DNA of 64,000 nucleotides from Candidatus Geothermarchaeum rappei (GTDB lineage Archaea; Thermoproteota; Nitrososphaeria; Geothermarchaeales; JDFR-13): assembly GCA_002011085.2 (NCBI GenBank), contig MTMB02000001.1, positions 1,277,627-1,341,626 of the forward strand. The letters run 5' to 3'. Shown here one piece after another: positions 27,237 to 37,479 of this stretch (the first letter of the stretch is position 1; every line of letters starts with the position of its first letter). The translations under genes and the position numbers were made by a program. The notes under the pieces were generated by a model that saw only the letters and a list, made by a program, of their open reading frames with translations, did not search any database and had not been told where the DNA came from.

Positions 27237-29084
27237 TTGTTGTATCTAATTTTAAGAGGTGTTTACGAGGTGTCACGTAGGCATCTTATGGCTATTATTT
27301 TGCTGTTACCTCTTCTACTATCATCGCCTACATTAGCGGACCTAGCTTCTCCAGTTGAGGCTCAGCCATACGGGGGGACGTTGAAGGTAGCGTTGCCCTC
27401 CGAGCCAAACACATTCAACTGGTTCTCAGCAGGCTCAACATGGAGTATTAACGTCCTAATCCCAGTATACAATAGGCTATTCAGGTGGAAAAACGGGACT
27501 TTAATGCCCGAGCTTGTTAAGGATTGGTCAGTGTCAGATGATGGACTGACATACACATTTACGATCCATAATAATGTAACCTTCCAAGATGGTAAACAGC
27601 TAACTGCAGAGGATGTTGTATTCACAATAAATGTAGAGGCCCAGAATGACTGGCCCTACTACCATGGATACTTTGCAAAAGTGGATCGAGCGGAGGTAGT
27701 AGACCAATTTACATTCAAGATATATATGAAGGAGGTTGACGCAGGATTCCTCGCCAACGCCTTAGCGGTCATGAATGTATTGCCAAAGCACATCTGGGAG
27801 CCACTACTCAATGAAAAGGGTGAGGAGCTAGCTGTATACAACCCTAAGCTTCCAGATGAGGTGATTGGAAGCGGTCCCTTCAAGCTGGTGGAGTACGTAC
27901 CAGGCCAGTATGTAAAGTACACCGCCTATGAAAACTACTGGCAGGGTAGGCCCTATATAGATGAGTTGATCGTCACCTTTATCACAGAAGCCACTACAGC
28001 CATCCTAGCTGTGAAGAAAGGCGACATAGACCTATATGAGGGTTGGATCACCCCGGAGGTCGTTCCATCACTCATTACTACGGAGGGTGTCGGTATCCAC
28101 CTGTATCAGAGCGCTACATTCTATCATTGGGGCTTCAACAACCTAAGGTGGCCATTCAACATCACCGACTTCAGGAGGGCAATGGCATACTGTGTTGACA
28201 AGAATGAGATAGTCAATACACTGCTAGCTGGTTATGGAATGCCTGGTAGCTGGGGAGTAGTACCTCCATTCGGTATACATGCATACTGGTACAACCCCAA
28301 TGTCGAGGGCAAGTACTCATTCAACTTGACAAAGGCCGGTGAGATCCTAGACAGCCTAGGATTTGTAGATGTCGATGGAGATGGGTGGAGAGAGGCTCCA
28401 GATGGAAGCGACTTCTCCTTCGAAATCTACCCACCGAACTACGACATTATACGTGTAAGGGCTGCACAGATGATATCAGACTGGCTGTCCAAGATACCAA
28501 ACGGCGGTATAAAGGCTGAGGTCAGAGTACTTGAGTGGAAGAGCGTGTGGCCACTAATTAGAGACGGTAAAGTTGACTCCTACTTACTAGGTTCTGGACC
28601 TGGTGCGGACCCAACATGGCTATATAGGAGGTTCCACTCCAGGCCAGGAGGAACTGGAAACTGGGCTAGATACAGCAATCCAGAGGTTGACCAGCTGACG
28701 GAGCAGATAGGTAAGGTATTGGACAAGGAGCAGAGGAGAGAGATTGCATGGCGTATACAGGAGATACTCGCCGACGAAGTACCAATCATAGTACTATACT
28801 ACAGGAAGTTCCCACAGCCATATAGAGCCGATAAATTCGATGGGTGGTTTAAGGCTGTTGACGACGGTCTATACAACTTCTGGACATTTAGGTATGTCCA
28901 TCTAAAGGTTGAGACGACTCAGCCAACAGAACCAACGCAGCCGACACAACCCACTGAGCCGACTCAGCCAACGCCACCGCCTGAAGAGCCGGAGATGGGT
29001 ACAAACCTACAGTTCATGGCTGCACTCGTCGTCATCGTCATACTCATAGTGATAATCGTAGTGCTGCTGGTGAAGAAGAGGTAG
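27237..29084 (+). CDS. Peptide-type ABC transporter substrate-binding protein (SBP family 5) with C-terminal TM anchor
   Basis: YGGTLKVALPSEPNTFNWFSAGSTWSINVL, WSVSDDGLTYTFTIHNNVTFQDGKQLTAEDVVFT; Thr/Pro/Gln/Glu linker, TM MAALVVIVILIVIIVVLLVKKR; start may be GTG 27270. Confidence 0.92.
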   Translation: MLYLILRGVYEVSRRHLMAIILLLPLLLSSPTLADLASPVEAQPYGGTLKVALPSEPNTFNWFSAGSTWSINVLIPVYNRLFRWKNGTLMPELVKDWSVSDDGLTYTFTIHNNVTFQDGKQLTAEDVVFTINVEAQNDWPYYHGYFAKVDRAEVVDQFTFKIYMKEVDAGFLANALAVMNVLPKHIWEPLLNEKGEELAVYNPKLPDEVIGSGPFKLVEYVPGQYVKYTAYENYWQGRPYIDELIVTFITEATTAILAVKKGDIDLYEGWITPEVVPSLITTEGVGIHLYQSATFYHWGFNNLRWPFNITDFRRAMAYCVDKNEIVNTLLAGYGMPGSWGVVPPFGIHAYWYNPNVEGKYSFNLTKAGEILDSLGFVDVDGDGWREAPDGSDFSFEIYPPNYDIIRVRAAQMISDWLSKIPNGGIKAEVRVLEWKSVWPLIRDGKVDSYLLGSGPGADPTWLYRRFHSRPGGTGNWARYSNPEVDQLTEQIGKVLDKEQRREIAWRIQEILADEVPIIVLYYRKFPQPYRADKFDGWFKAVDDGLYNFWTFRYVHLKVETTQPTEPTQPTQPTEPTQPTPPPEEPEMGTNLQFMAALVVIVILIVIIVVLLVKKR

Positions 29085-29091
29085 CTTACAG

Positions 29092-30057
29092 ATGAAAAAA
29101 CTGTTGATTAGGAGGGCATTAACCTCCCTCATCACTTTTTTCTCCGCCATAACAATCGTCTTCATAATCTCCAGATTAAGTGGAGATCCTTTGGCAGAGC
29201 TCCTAGAGAATCCAGAGGTTTCTCCTGAGACCGTTGAAGCACTTAGAAGAGCCTTTGGACTGGATCAACCCCTACATATGCAATATATTAACTTCATAAT
29301 AGCAACGTTATCAGGTCAACTTGGATACTCAATTAATTATAAAAGGCCAGTGCTAGATGTCCTTATTGCAAAACTACCATATACAGTTGCTTTACTAATA
29401 CCAGCGATTACCCTTTCAAATTATTTTGCATATAGGCTAGGCGTGGAAAGTGGATGGCGAAGAGGGAGAAAATTCGATGTACTCCTGACCTCATCGTCAC
29501 TATTCATCAGGGCTACCCCACATTTCTGGCTGGCTATACTCTTCCTATATGTATTCGGGGCCGTTTTGAACTGGGCGCCGCTATTCGGTGCGGTTACTCC
29601 TGGGAAGGTCTTTGAAAGCCCGTGGGAATGGCTCCTAGACTATCTATGGCATTATATTCTGCCAGTGTCTGTCATAACGATTAGAGCGACCGGAGCAATG
29701 TTCTTATACATCCGTAACTCCCTCGTTGAAGTACTGGGAGAAGACTATATAATGGCAGCTATGGCAAAGGGGCTTCCAGATAAGATAGTTCTCTACAAAC
29801 ATGCTGCTAGAAACGCCCTACTTCCCGCAGTAACTATGATGGGGCTAAGATATGCGTTTATAATTGATGGTGCTGTCCTAACAGAGACCGTATTCTCATA
29901 TCCAGGTACAGGCAGACTTGTATTCGAGGCTATCATCTTTAGAGACTACTATCTTCTACAAGGCGCTATAATAATTCTGACGACCAGCGTGATCCTAGTG
30001 AACTTCTTGATAGATATACTGTATCTATACCTCGATCCTAGGGTGAGATATAGATGA
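29092..30057 (+). CDS. ABC transporter permease, DppB-like
   Basis: RRALTSLITFFSAITIVFIISRLSGDPLAELL; EDYIMAAMAKGLPDKIVLYKHAARNALLPAVTMMGL. Confidence 0.92.
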   Translation: MKKLLIRRALTSLITFFSAITIVFIISRLSGDPLAELLENPEVSPETVEALRRAFGLDQPLHMQYINFIIATLSGQLGYSINYKRPVLDVLIAKLPYTVALLIPAITLSNYFAYRLGVESGWRRGRKFDVLLTSSSLFIRATPHFWLAILFLYVFGAVLNWAPLFGAVTPGKVFESPWEWLLDYLWHYILPVSVITIRATGAMFLYIRNSLVEVLGEDYIMAAMAKGLPDKIVLYKHAARNALLPAVTMMGLRYAFIIDGAVLTETVFSYPGTGRLVFEAIIFRDYYLLQGAIIILTTSVILVNFLIDILYLYLDPRVRYR

Positions 30058-30968
30058 GTCAGACAACAGTAATAAGGAAAAAAGACAGGGCATCCAGAAC
30101 AATTGAGGGGCTACGTAAATTCTGGCGTGTCTTCAGCCAGAACACAGCAGCTGTCATTGGATTAACAATGTTCCTCATAATATTGACTATCGCGATACTA
30201 GCACCGTGGATAGCGCCCTATGATCCATATGAAAAAGTCGGGCTGCCAATGCAGCCACCGAACGAGGCCCATTTACTGGGTACAAACGACGTTGGCCAGG
30301 ATATACTCAGCGAATTAATTTATGGATCTAGGATATCCCTTTTAATCGGCTTCATCGCCGCTGTAGTGGCAACACTTATAGGTACTCTAGTAGGAATGAT
30401 AGCAGGATACTATGGGGGATTAGTGGATGAGGCTTTAATGAGGGCTACAGACGTATGGCTATCGTTCCCAGGTCTATTGCTGACTATATTCCTAGCTACA
30501 GTGCTTATAAAGACACCTATAGGTGGGAAAATTATTTACACTGTCATCTTTGCCATAGCGTTAAACGCGTGGCCTGGTGTAGCTAGGCTTGTAAGATCAG
30601 TTACCCTTAAAATTAAGGAGCTGCCATATATTGAAGCCGCCCGGGCTATTGGCGCCAGTAATAGAAGGATCCTATTAAAGCACATAATCCCTAATGCTAC
30701 GCCAATTATACTAGTAGCGGTATTAACCAGAATAGACTCAGCCATGCTGACAGAGGCGTCACTCTCATTCCTAGGTATAGGTGATCCAACGGTAAAGAGT
30801 TGGGGAATGATTATACACTATGCAATGATTAGGAACGCCATAGTAATAGGAATGTGGTGGTGGTTCATACCTCCAGGGCTTATGATATCGCTTTCAGTCC
30901 TCAGTATTATATTAATAAGCATGGGAATAGAGGAATATATCAACCCAAGGCTTAGAGAAAGCATGTAA
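30054..30968 (+). CDS. ABC transporter permease, DppC-like
   Basis: HLLGTNDVGQDILSELIYGSRISLLIG; EAARAIGASNRRILLKHIIPNATPIILV. Confidence 0.93.
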   Translation: MSQTTVIRKKDRASRTIEGLRKFWRVFSQNTAAVIGLTMFLIILTIAILAPWIAPYDPYEKVGLPMQPPNEAHLLGTNDVGQDILSELIYGSRISLLIGFIAAVVATLIGTLVGMIAGYYGGLVDEALMRATDVWLSFPGLLLTIFLATVLIKTPIGGKIIYTVIFAIALNAWPGVARLVRSVTLKIKELPYIEAARAIGASNRRILLKHIIPNATPIILVAVLTRIDSAMLTEASLSFLGIGDPTVKSWGMIIHYAMIRNAIVIGMWWWFIPPGLMISLSVLSIILISMGIEEYINPRLRESM

Positions 30969-31132
30969 TTTTTTATACAGCTTCTCATTCCATTTTATTT
31001 ACCTATCTTCCACATCAAACTCTCACAGCAGGTTTATATATTGGGAAATATGTGTATAGCTCCATTTTTCAAAAGGATGAGGAGCTTCTAGAGATAAAAA
31101 GGTTAATAGACTTCTAGATAATACCTTATTAT

Positions 31133-31687
31133 ATGCCTTGGATCAAAGTTGTCGAGGAGGAAGAGGCTGAAGGAAGATTAAAGGAGATCTACCAAGAGAT
31201 CCTTGAGAAGAGAGGGAAGATATCTAATATAATGAAGATACATAGCCTGAATCCAGAGGCTTTGAAGAACCACCTCGACCTATATCTTACAATCATGTTT
31301 AGAAAACCTGGTCTGAAGAGATGGGAAAGAGAGTTGGTGGCCGTTATCGTCTCGAGAGTAAATAAGTGTAGATATTGTATTGCACATCACTCTAGTGCAC
31401 TGTCAAGATACTGGGAGGAGGAGAGGATAAAAAAGGTTGTTGAGGATATGGAGATAGATGATTTCGATGAGAGAACGAGAGAACTAGTTAGATATGCAGT
31501 TAAATTGACTGAAAAACCCTCTGGAATAAATGAAGGAGATATCCTTAGACTCAGAGAGGCTGGGTTGACAGATGAGGAGATACTTAGCCTAAACCTGGTT
31601 GTAAGCTATTTCAACTTCGTTAATAGAATTGTTCTTGGTCTGGGTGTAGAGTATAATGAGGAGGAGCTTGAGGGATATAGGTATTGA
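31133..31687 (+). CDS. AhpD/carboxymuconolactone decarboxylase-like peroxidase-related protein
   Basis: RELVAVIVSRVNKCRYCIAHHSSAL (CxxC...H). Confidence 0.88.
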   Translation: MPWIKVVEEEEAEGRLKEIYQEILEKRGKISNIMKIHSLNPEALKNHLDLYLTIMFRKPGLKRWERELVAVIVSRVNKCRYCIAHHSSALSRYWEEERIKKVVEDMEIDDFDERTRELVRYAVKLTEKPSGINEGDILRLREAGLTDEEILSLNLVVSYFNFVNRIVLGLGVEYNEEELEGYRY

Positions 31688-31784
31688 CCACATATAGGTT
31701 TCCATATAATTATACTTTTTTAGGGGAAAAGACAATACATAAAAACACTGCTTTTCAAAATATCAGTAACCGAGGGGATATGTT

Positions 31785-32270
31785 TTGGATAGTTATTTTG
31801 AGAGGCCTGACATTGATAAAAACACGTTATTAGCATTGATGATATTTATAGGTATTACAGTTATCATGGTCGACATACCTATTATGATGGTGATTAACCT
31901 TCCTCTCTGGTTATATTTAGTTGAGATAGGATTAATTGGAACTATATTCTCGATCTTTATCAGTTACTACCTTATTAGAGAAATTAAAATAAATAATGGA
32001 GTCTTGGAGATCAGATTTGGAGTATTTAGAAGTAAGACCCCGATAAAAGATATAGTTAATATTGAGATGAAGAATCCTCCATTACCAGCATTAGTACCTG
32101 GGATAGGTTATATGTTCAATTATCTAGTATTTGCCTTTAATCCCACAAAGAGATTTATAAGAATAAAGAGGAAGAGGGGTGTAGTTAAAGAGATATACTT
32201 CACTGCATCAAACGAATATCAACTCCTTTCTATCATAAACACAATTAGGGAGGAGACAGAGACTTGTTAA
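31785..32270 (+). CDS. Membrane protein with bacterial PH-like domain
   Basis: Two N-terminal TM helices then EIKINNGVLEIRFGVFRSKTPIKDIVNIEMKN. Confidence 0.5.
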   Translation: MDSYFERPDIDKNTLLALMIFIGITVIMVDIPIMMVINLPLWLYLVEIGLIGTIFSIFISYYLIREIKINNGVLEIRFGVFRSKTPIKDIVNIEMKNPPLPALVPGIGYMFNYLVFAFNPTKRFIRIKRKRGVVKEIYFTASNEYQLLSIINTIREETETC

Positions 32271-33019
32271 GCCAGATATATATAACGGCAATGATGGTAA
32301 CTTTAATAGTATTATTTATTGTCTATCTTGTTGCTAGATGGGGGAATTTTGAGGGGAAGAAGGTATTTATAGCTATCATAGCTGGACTACCTCTAAGCTC
32401 GATGGTGAATATTTTTATCAAAAAACCAGTTATCCTCTATATACTTAAAGTGTCATCCCTTGAAAATAATATGGACACAATACCTGTGTATATTCTAATA
32501 CTATCGCTTTTAGTAGTAGGATTCTCTGAAGAAGCCATAAAAATGGCTCCAGCCTTATTACCACCAATTTCCAAGATGCTCTTTAGGGCTAACTACTATA
32601 AAATGGCATTCTCCTGGATTATCGGCGTTGGATTCGGCTTGGGAGAAGCATATTATATAGCATATGCTATTTCCTTAAACCCTGCATATTCAGGATACCC
32701 TTATTATTATTTTACAGGGTATATGAACGAACGTATAATAGCATGTCTTATTCACGGGATTTTAACGGTATTAGCCTTATATGGCTGGCCCTCATCAAAG
32801 AAGATTATAGCTACATATATACTTGCATCTATAGCCCATTCGATCATAGATATCCCGGCCACATTATATCAGACGGGAGTTATAGATATAGCTATGGCAG
32901 AGATCAGCACAGGAGTCATAGGCTTCATTGCCATTATAGTATTTTTATATATATTGAATAGAGCCAGAGAAGATGAGTTTGCCCACGGGCTTTATGGGGA
33001 TATCGGGTCTATAGCATAG
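32264..33019 (+). CDS. Polytopic membrane protein, PrsW/YhfC-like putative protease
   Basis: FSEEAIKMAP (EExxK), GFGLGEAYYIAYAI, RIIACLIHGILTV, SIAHSIIDIP. Confidence 0.55.
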   Translation: MLSQIYITAMMVTLIVLFIVYLVARWGNFEGKKVFIAIIAGLPLSSMVNIFIKKPVILYILKVSSLENNMDTIPVYILILSLLVVGFSEEAIKMAPALLPPISKMLFRANYYKMAFSWIIGVGFGLGEAYYIAYAISLNPAYSGYPYYYFTGYMNERIIACLIHGILTVLALYGWPSSKKIIATYILASIAHSIIDIPATLYQTGVIDIAMAEISTGVIGFIAIIVFLYILNRAREDEFAHGLYGDIGSIA

Positions 33020-33081
33020 AAAGCTTTATACCATATAACAGCATTATTTAAGTTATACGCTAATTTGTTAGGTGAGAGTAA

Positions 33082-33510
33082 ATGGGTTATTACATTAAAA
33101 TGATAGGCGAAAAACTGTTTCTAGGTGGATCGGATGATGGGAGGTTGATTATTGTAGATGCTAGAAAACAAGAGGAAAAGAAATATTTTTCTCCAATGGA
33201 GATGCTATTACTTGCCGCTGCCGGTTGTACAGCAATAGACGTAAGTCATACACTAAAGAAGATGCGACAGGATGTTAGGGAACTTGTTGTAGAAGTTGAT
33301 GGAGAACGTAGGGATGAATATCCAAGGATATATAAAAAAGTTGGGTTGGTGTATAAAATCAAGGGAGTGAATATAGATAAGAAAAAAGCCGAGAGAGCTG
33401 TTGAGATGAGCCTAAGTAAATACTGTAGCGCGTCAATAACTTTAAAGAAGGCAGGAGCAGATCTCACATATAAAATAGAGATCGAGAATGTAATGGACTG
33501 CCAAGACTAA
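33082..33510 (+). CDS. OsmC family protein
   Basis: FSPMEMLLLAAAGCTAIDVSHTLKKMRQDV; KYCSASITLKKAGADLTYKIEI. Confidence 0.9.
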   Translation: MGYYIKMIGEKLFLGGSDDGRLIIVDARKQEEKKYFSPMEMLLLAAAGCTAIDVSHTLKKMRQDVRELVVEVDGERRDEYPRIYKKVGLVYKIKGVNIDKKKAERAVEMSLSKYCSASITLKKAGADLTYKIEIENVMDCQD

Positions 33511-33539
33511 AGATTAAAAACATAGAGGGGTAGTGTACT

Positions 33540-33998
33540 ATGGAGAAGCTTCCACTAGAGTTAATTAGAGAGATTATCAGGGGGAATCAGGATGTCAGGG
33601 ACATTCTACATCAAGCTTTTAAACAGAGAAGCCCGGTCTATAAGTTATTTGATATGAGGCTTCTCGAGGTCACGGAAGGGAGAGCTAAGATAGAGTTTCC
33701 ATATAAAGAAGAGCTATCTCGGATAGGTGGCATGCTCCATGGAGGAGCAATAATGACCGTTATAGACCAAGTATGTGGCCTAGCCGCTATGACTGTGAAC
33801 AAGGGAGTTAATCAAGTTACTATGGAGCTTAAAATAAACTTTCTAAAACCTTTAACTAAAGAGACAGAGCCATATATAGCCGTGGGAGAGGTTGTTAGAG
33901 CAGGTAGGACAACTATAGTATGCCAAGGAAAAATATTTAATTCAAAGGGAGAAATATGCGCGGTCGGTATAGGAACATGGTATGTCTTCACAAAATGA
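33540..33998 (+). CDS. PaaI-like hotdog-fold thioesterase
   Basis: GGMLHGGAIMTVIDQVCGLAAM; MELKINFLKPLTKETEPYIAVGEVVRAGRT. Confidence 0.9.
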   Translation: MEKLPLELIREIIRGNQDVRDILHQAFKQRSPVYKLFDMRLLEVTEGRAKIEFPYKEELSRIGGMLHGGAIMTVIDQVCGLAAMTVNKGVNQVTMELKINFLKPLTKETEPYIAVGEVVRAGRTTIVCQGKIFNSKGEICAVGIGTWYVFTK

Positions 33999-34103
33999 AG
34001 ACGATATGAAGTAAGTATAATAAGATACCTTCTTAATAATTATTATTTTTAACACGACAGTTGAGAGGAGCTATTTACCCCTCTCCAATGGAGGTTATAT
34101 TAG

Positions 34104-35078
34104 TTGAAGGATATATGGATACCGAGGTTATCGGATGTTTTTGAAGCCCGTAAAACAATAAGTAGGTTTATTAGAAGGACGCCGCTCATCTATAACCGTG
34201 GGTTATCGGAGGAGCTTGAGGCAGATATCTATATAAAATGTGAGAATCAACAGGTTACAGGCGCCTTCAAGGTCAGGGGAGGACTTAACCTAATGGCTCA
34301 TCTAAGTGAAGAAGAGAAGAAGAAGGGAGTCGTAGCGGTCTCAACGGGAAATCATGGGCAGTCGATAGCCTATGCAGCGATGAAGTACGGTGTCGAGGCC
34401 ACTATAGTAATGCCTGAAGACGCTAACCCATATAAGGTAGAGGCTATAAAATCATTCGGAGCCAAAGTAGTATTTCATGGAAAGGACTTTGATGAGGCCA
34501 AGGAATGGACAGAAAAGGAGTTAGTGAAGAAAGGAGTAAGATACATCCACTCTGGAGACGAGCCCTATCTAATCGCTGGAGTAGCCACGATATATTTAGA
34601 GGTGCTTGAGGACCTTCCAGATGTAGATATTATAATAGTCCCTGTAGGTGGAGGAAGCGGGGCAAGTGGAGCCTGTATAGTTGCAAAAAACATTGATAAG
34701 AGTATAAGGGTAATTGGCGTCCAATCCAGCGGAGCGCCGGCAGTATACTACTCATGGAAGAATAGGGATGTAGTTAAACGTGATAAGATAGAGACTTTTG
34801 CAGAGGGGTTGGCAACTAGGGCACCATTCAGTCTACCTCTTAGAATAATGTGGAAATATCTGGATGACATGATCCTGGTGGATGACGCGGATCTGGAATA
34901 CGCGATATTTCTCTTGATAGACACTATTCATCAGATTGCTGAAGGCGCTGGCGCCGCATCCACCGCCGCTGCACTAAAAATGAAGAGGAAGATAAGAGGG
35001 AAAAAAGTTGTTCTAGCCTTGACTGGTGGGAACATAACTACTGACCAGCTTAGAAAAATTTTGATGAAGTACCCTTAG
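34104..35078 (+). CDS. Threonine dehydratase/serine racemase-like PLP enzyme
   Basis: YIKCENQQVTGAFKVRGG, VAVSTGNHGQSIAYAA, VGGGSGASGA. Confidence 0.92.
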   Translation: MKDIWIPRLSDVFEARKTISRFIRRTPLIYNRGLSEELEADIYIKCENQQVTGAFKVRGGLNLMAHLSEEEKKKGVVAVSTGNHGQSIAYAAMKYGVEATIVMPEDANPYKVEAIKSFGAKVVFHGKDFDEAKEWTEKELVKKGVRYIHSGDEPYLIAGVATIYLEVLEDLPDVDIIIVPVGGGSGASGACIVAKNIDKSIRVIGVQSSGAPAVYYSWKNRDVVKRDKIETFAEGLATRAPFSLPLRIMWKYLDDMILVDDADLEYAIFLLIDTIHQIAEGAGAASTAAALKMKRKIRGKKVVLALTGGNITTDQLRKILMKYP

Positions 35079-37126
35079 AGCTTGAGGAGCCTTGCATTTA
35101 TAGCCACTATCACTGTACTAAGTGACATCAGAACCGCGGCTGCTGCTGGAGACAATACGATACCCTGGTTATATAGTATACCTGCTGCAAGGGGGATTGC
35201 AACTGCATTGTATCCAGTTGCCCAGAAGAGGTTCTGCATCATCTTCTTATAGGTCTTTCTAGCGAGGGATATTATATGTACAACATCCCGTGGATCATTC
35301 CTAACCAGTATAATATCTGCTGATTCAATGGCTACATCCGTTCCTGCTCCGATAGCTATACCTACATCGGCCTGGATCAAGGCTGGCGCATCATTTATAC
35401 CGTCTCCAACCATAGCAACCTTATAGCCACGTCTCTGTAGCTTCTTAACAACCTCTACTTTTTCATGTGGCAAGACCTCTGCATAGAATTCATCAAGCCC
35501 AAGTTCCTCACTAACCCATCTTGCAACGCTCTTATTATCTCCAGTTAACATAACTACTTTTAAACCCATTTCCTTTAATGCCTTGACAGCCTCTTTAGAC
35601 TCCTCCCTAACCAAGTCTCCTAGTGCAATTGCACCAATTGGCTTAGAATCCTCCAAGACGAATACAACGGTCTTCCCCTGCTCCTCCACCTCCCTTATCT
35701 TCTCCAAGTAACTCACCAATCTATTCTCCCTTAGATAACCCGGGCTGACGACCATTATCCGCCTACCGTTTACTATCCCTTCGACGCCTCTACCAGGTAT
35801 GGCCTTGAAATCATCGACATAGTCGAGCTTTATACCCATTTCAACAGCTTTACTTACAATACCTTGTGCAATTGGGTGTTCAGACTTTGACTCTAGGGAT
35901 GCTGCAAGCCTCAGGATATCCTTCTCCTCACTATCCCCGAGGACTATTATATCCGTGACACCAAACTCTCCCTTTGTAAGGGTCCCTGTTTTATCGAATA
36001 CGACGACATCCAGTTCACGAGCCCTCTCAAATGCATCTCTCTGTCTTATCAAGAAACCATTTCTAGCTGCTAAGGCGGTTGAAACAGCAACCACTAGTGG
36101 AACAGCCAGTCCAAGGGCATGGGGACAGGTGATTACCATGACGGTTACAGCCCTCTCGAGCGCAAAGGCAATATCCGTCTGTGAAAATAGCCATATTAAG
36201 AAGGTTAGTGAACCACCGATTATGGCTATTATAGTTAGGAAATAAGCTGCTCTATTAGCTAGATCCTGGGTCTTAGAACGTGTCTCCTGAGCTTGTCTGA
36301 CGAGCTCAATAACCTGTGAGAGATATGTCTCTGCACCGGTCTTCCTAACCTCAACGATTATGGATCCTTCGCCATTTATGGATCCAGCTATGACCTCGTC
36401 TCCAACATCCTTACTAACTGGCTTTGATTCGCCCGTCAACATAGATTCATTTACACTCGTCCTACCCTCTATAATAATTCCATCCACGGGGATTTTCTCA
36501 CCGGGTTTTATCAGGACCTTGTCGCCTGGGACAAGCTTTTCAATAGGCACATCAACTGTAGTCCCATCCTCTCTGAGGAGATGCGCTTCTGAAGGCAGGA
36601 GCTTCACCATCTCCTCCAATGCCCTGGAGGCACCGAGGATACTCTTCATCTCGATCCAATGCCCTAACAACATTATATCTATTAATGTGGCCAGCTCCCA
36701 GAAGAATGGTTTTCCAGGAAGCCCTGTGAGAATCAGCACACTATATAGGTATGCTGTAGATATTGCAACAGCTATGAGCACCATCATCCCAGGCGTTTTC
36801 TTCCTAAGCTCATTTACAAACCCCTTTAGAAACGGTAGGCCTCCATAGAAATATACAATGGATGCCATTAGAAAGAGGATGTATCTCTGCCCCGGGATTA
36901 TAATTGTATACCCGAGTAACCCCTGAATAATAGGGTCTAACAATAATATTGGGATCGTTAGGATTGTAGATACGATAAATCTCCTCCTATAATCCTTAAT
37001 CATCATACGATGATGCTCCATAGACACATGTCCTTTATGCTCTTCCATAGGCATTTCATGCCCTTTATGCACATTATCATGCCCATGCTTATGATCATGA
37101 TGAGCATGATGTTCATGACCCTCCAT
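35075..37126 (-). CDS. copB: Heavy-metal (Cu/Ag) P-type ATPase, CopB-like with CPH motif and His-rich N-terminus
   Basis: N-terminus MEGHEHHAHHDHKHGHDNVHKGHEMPMEEHKGHVSMEHHRMM; MVITCPHALGLAVPLV; FDKTGTLTKGEFGV; VGDGINDAPALIQADVGIAIG. Confidence 0.93.
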   Translation of the reverse strand: MEGHEHHAHHDHKHGHDNVHKGHEMPMEEHKGHVSMEHHRMMIKDYRRRFIVSTILTIPILLLDPIIQGLLGYTIIIPGQRYILFLMASIVYFYGGLPFLKGFVNELRKKTPGMMVLIAVAISTAYLYSVLILTGLPGKPFFWELATLIDIMLLGHWIEMKSILGASRALEEMVKLLPSEAHLLREDGTTVDVPIEKLVPGDKVLIKPGEKIPVDGIIIEGRTSVNESMLTGESKPVSKDVGDEVIAGSINGEGSIIVEVRKTGAETYLSQVIELVRQAQETRSKTQDLANRAAYFLTIIAIIGGSLTFLIWLFSQTDIAFALERAVTVMVITCPHALGLAVPLVVAVSTALAARNGFLIRQRDAFERARELDVVVFDKTGTLTKGEFGVTDIIVLGDSEEKDILRLAASLESKSEHPIAQGIVSKAVEMGIKLDYVDDFKAIPGRGVEGIVNGRRIMVVSPGYLRENRLVSYLEKIREVEEQGKTVVFVLEDSKPIGAIALGDLVREESKEAVKALKEMGLKVVMLTGDNKSVARWVSEELGLDEFYAEVLPHEKVEVVKKLQRRGYKVAMVGDGINDAPALIQADVGIAIGAGTDVAIESADIILVRNDPRDVVHIISLARKTYKKMMQNLFWATGYNAVAIPLAAGILYNQGIVLSPAAAAVLMSLSTVIVAINARLLKL

Positions 37127-37240
37127 ATGTCATACACCCGTCAAAACAATGTTAACCAAGAATAAGATAATGGGAGGGTCTTCATATTAAGTTGAAAATT
37201 TCCAAAATGGAATGGATTAAACCGAGGATATTTAATTATT

Positions 37241-37331
<91 letters not shown>

Positions 37332-37479
37332 ATTATCCATGTTTCACATCTACAACTACTTTATTTTTCCATGAAATAATATATATACTTTTCTTTCCTC
37401 TCTTAGAACCAATTGGAAAAAATAATTTTTAAACGTTCGACGCATCAACAGATTATTATAGTGTTACCCAGTTTATAGG

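Noticed and set aside
28915-28990. Repeated ACNCAGCCNAC-like codons, considered as a tandem repeat or CRISPR-like array
   Set aside because: In-frame codon repeats of the T/P/Q/E stalk of the ABC substrate-binding protein; no spacers.
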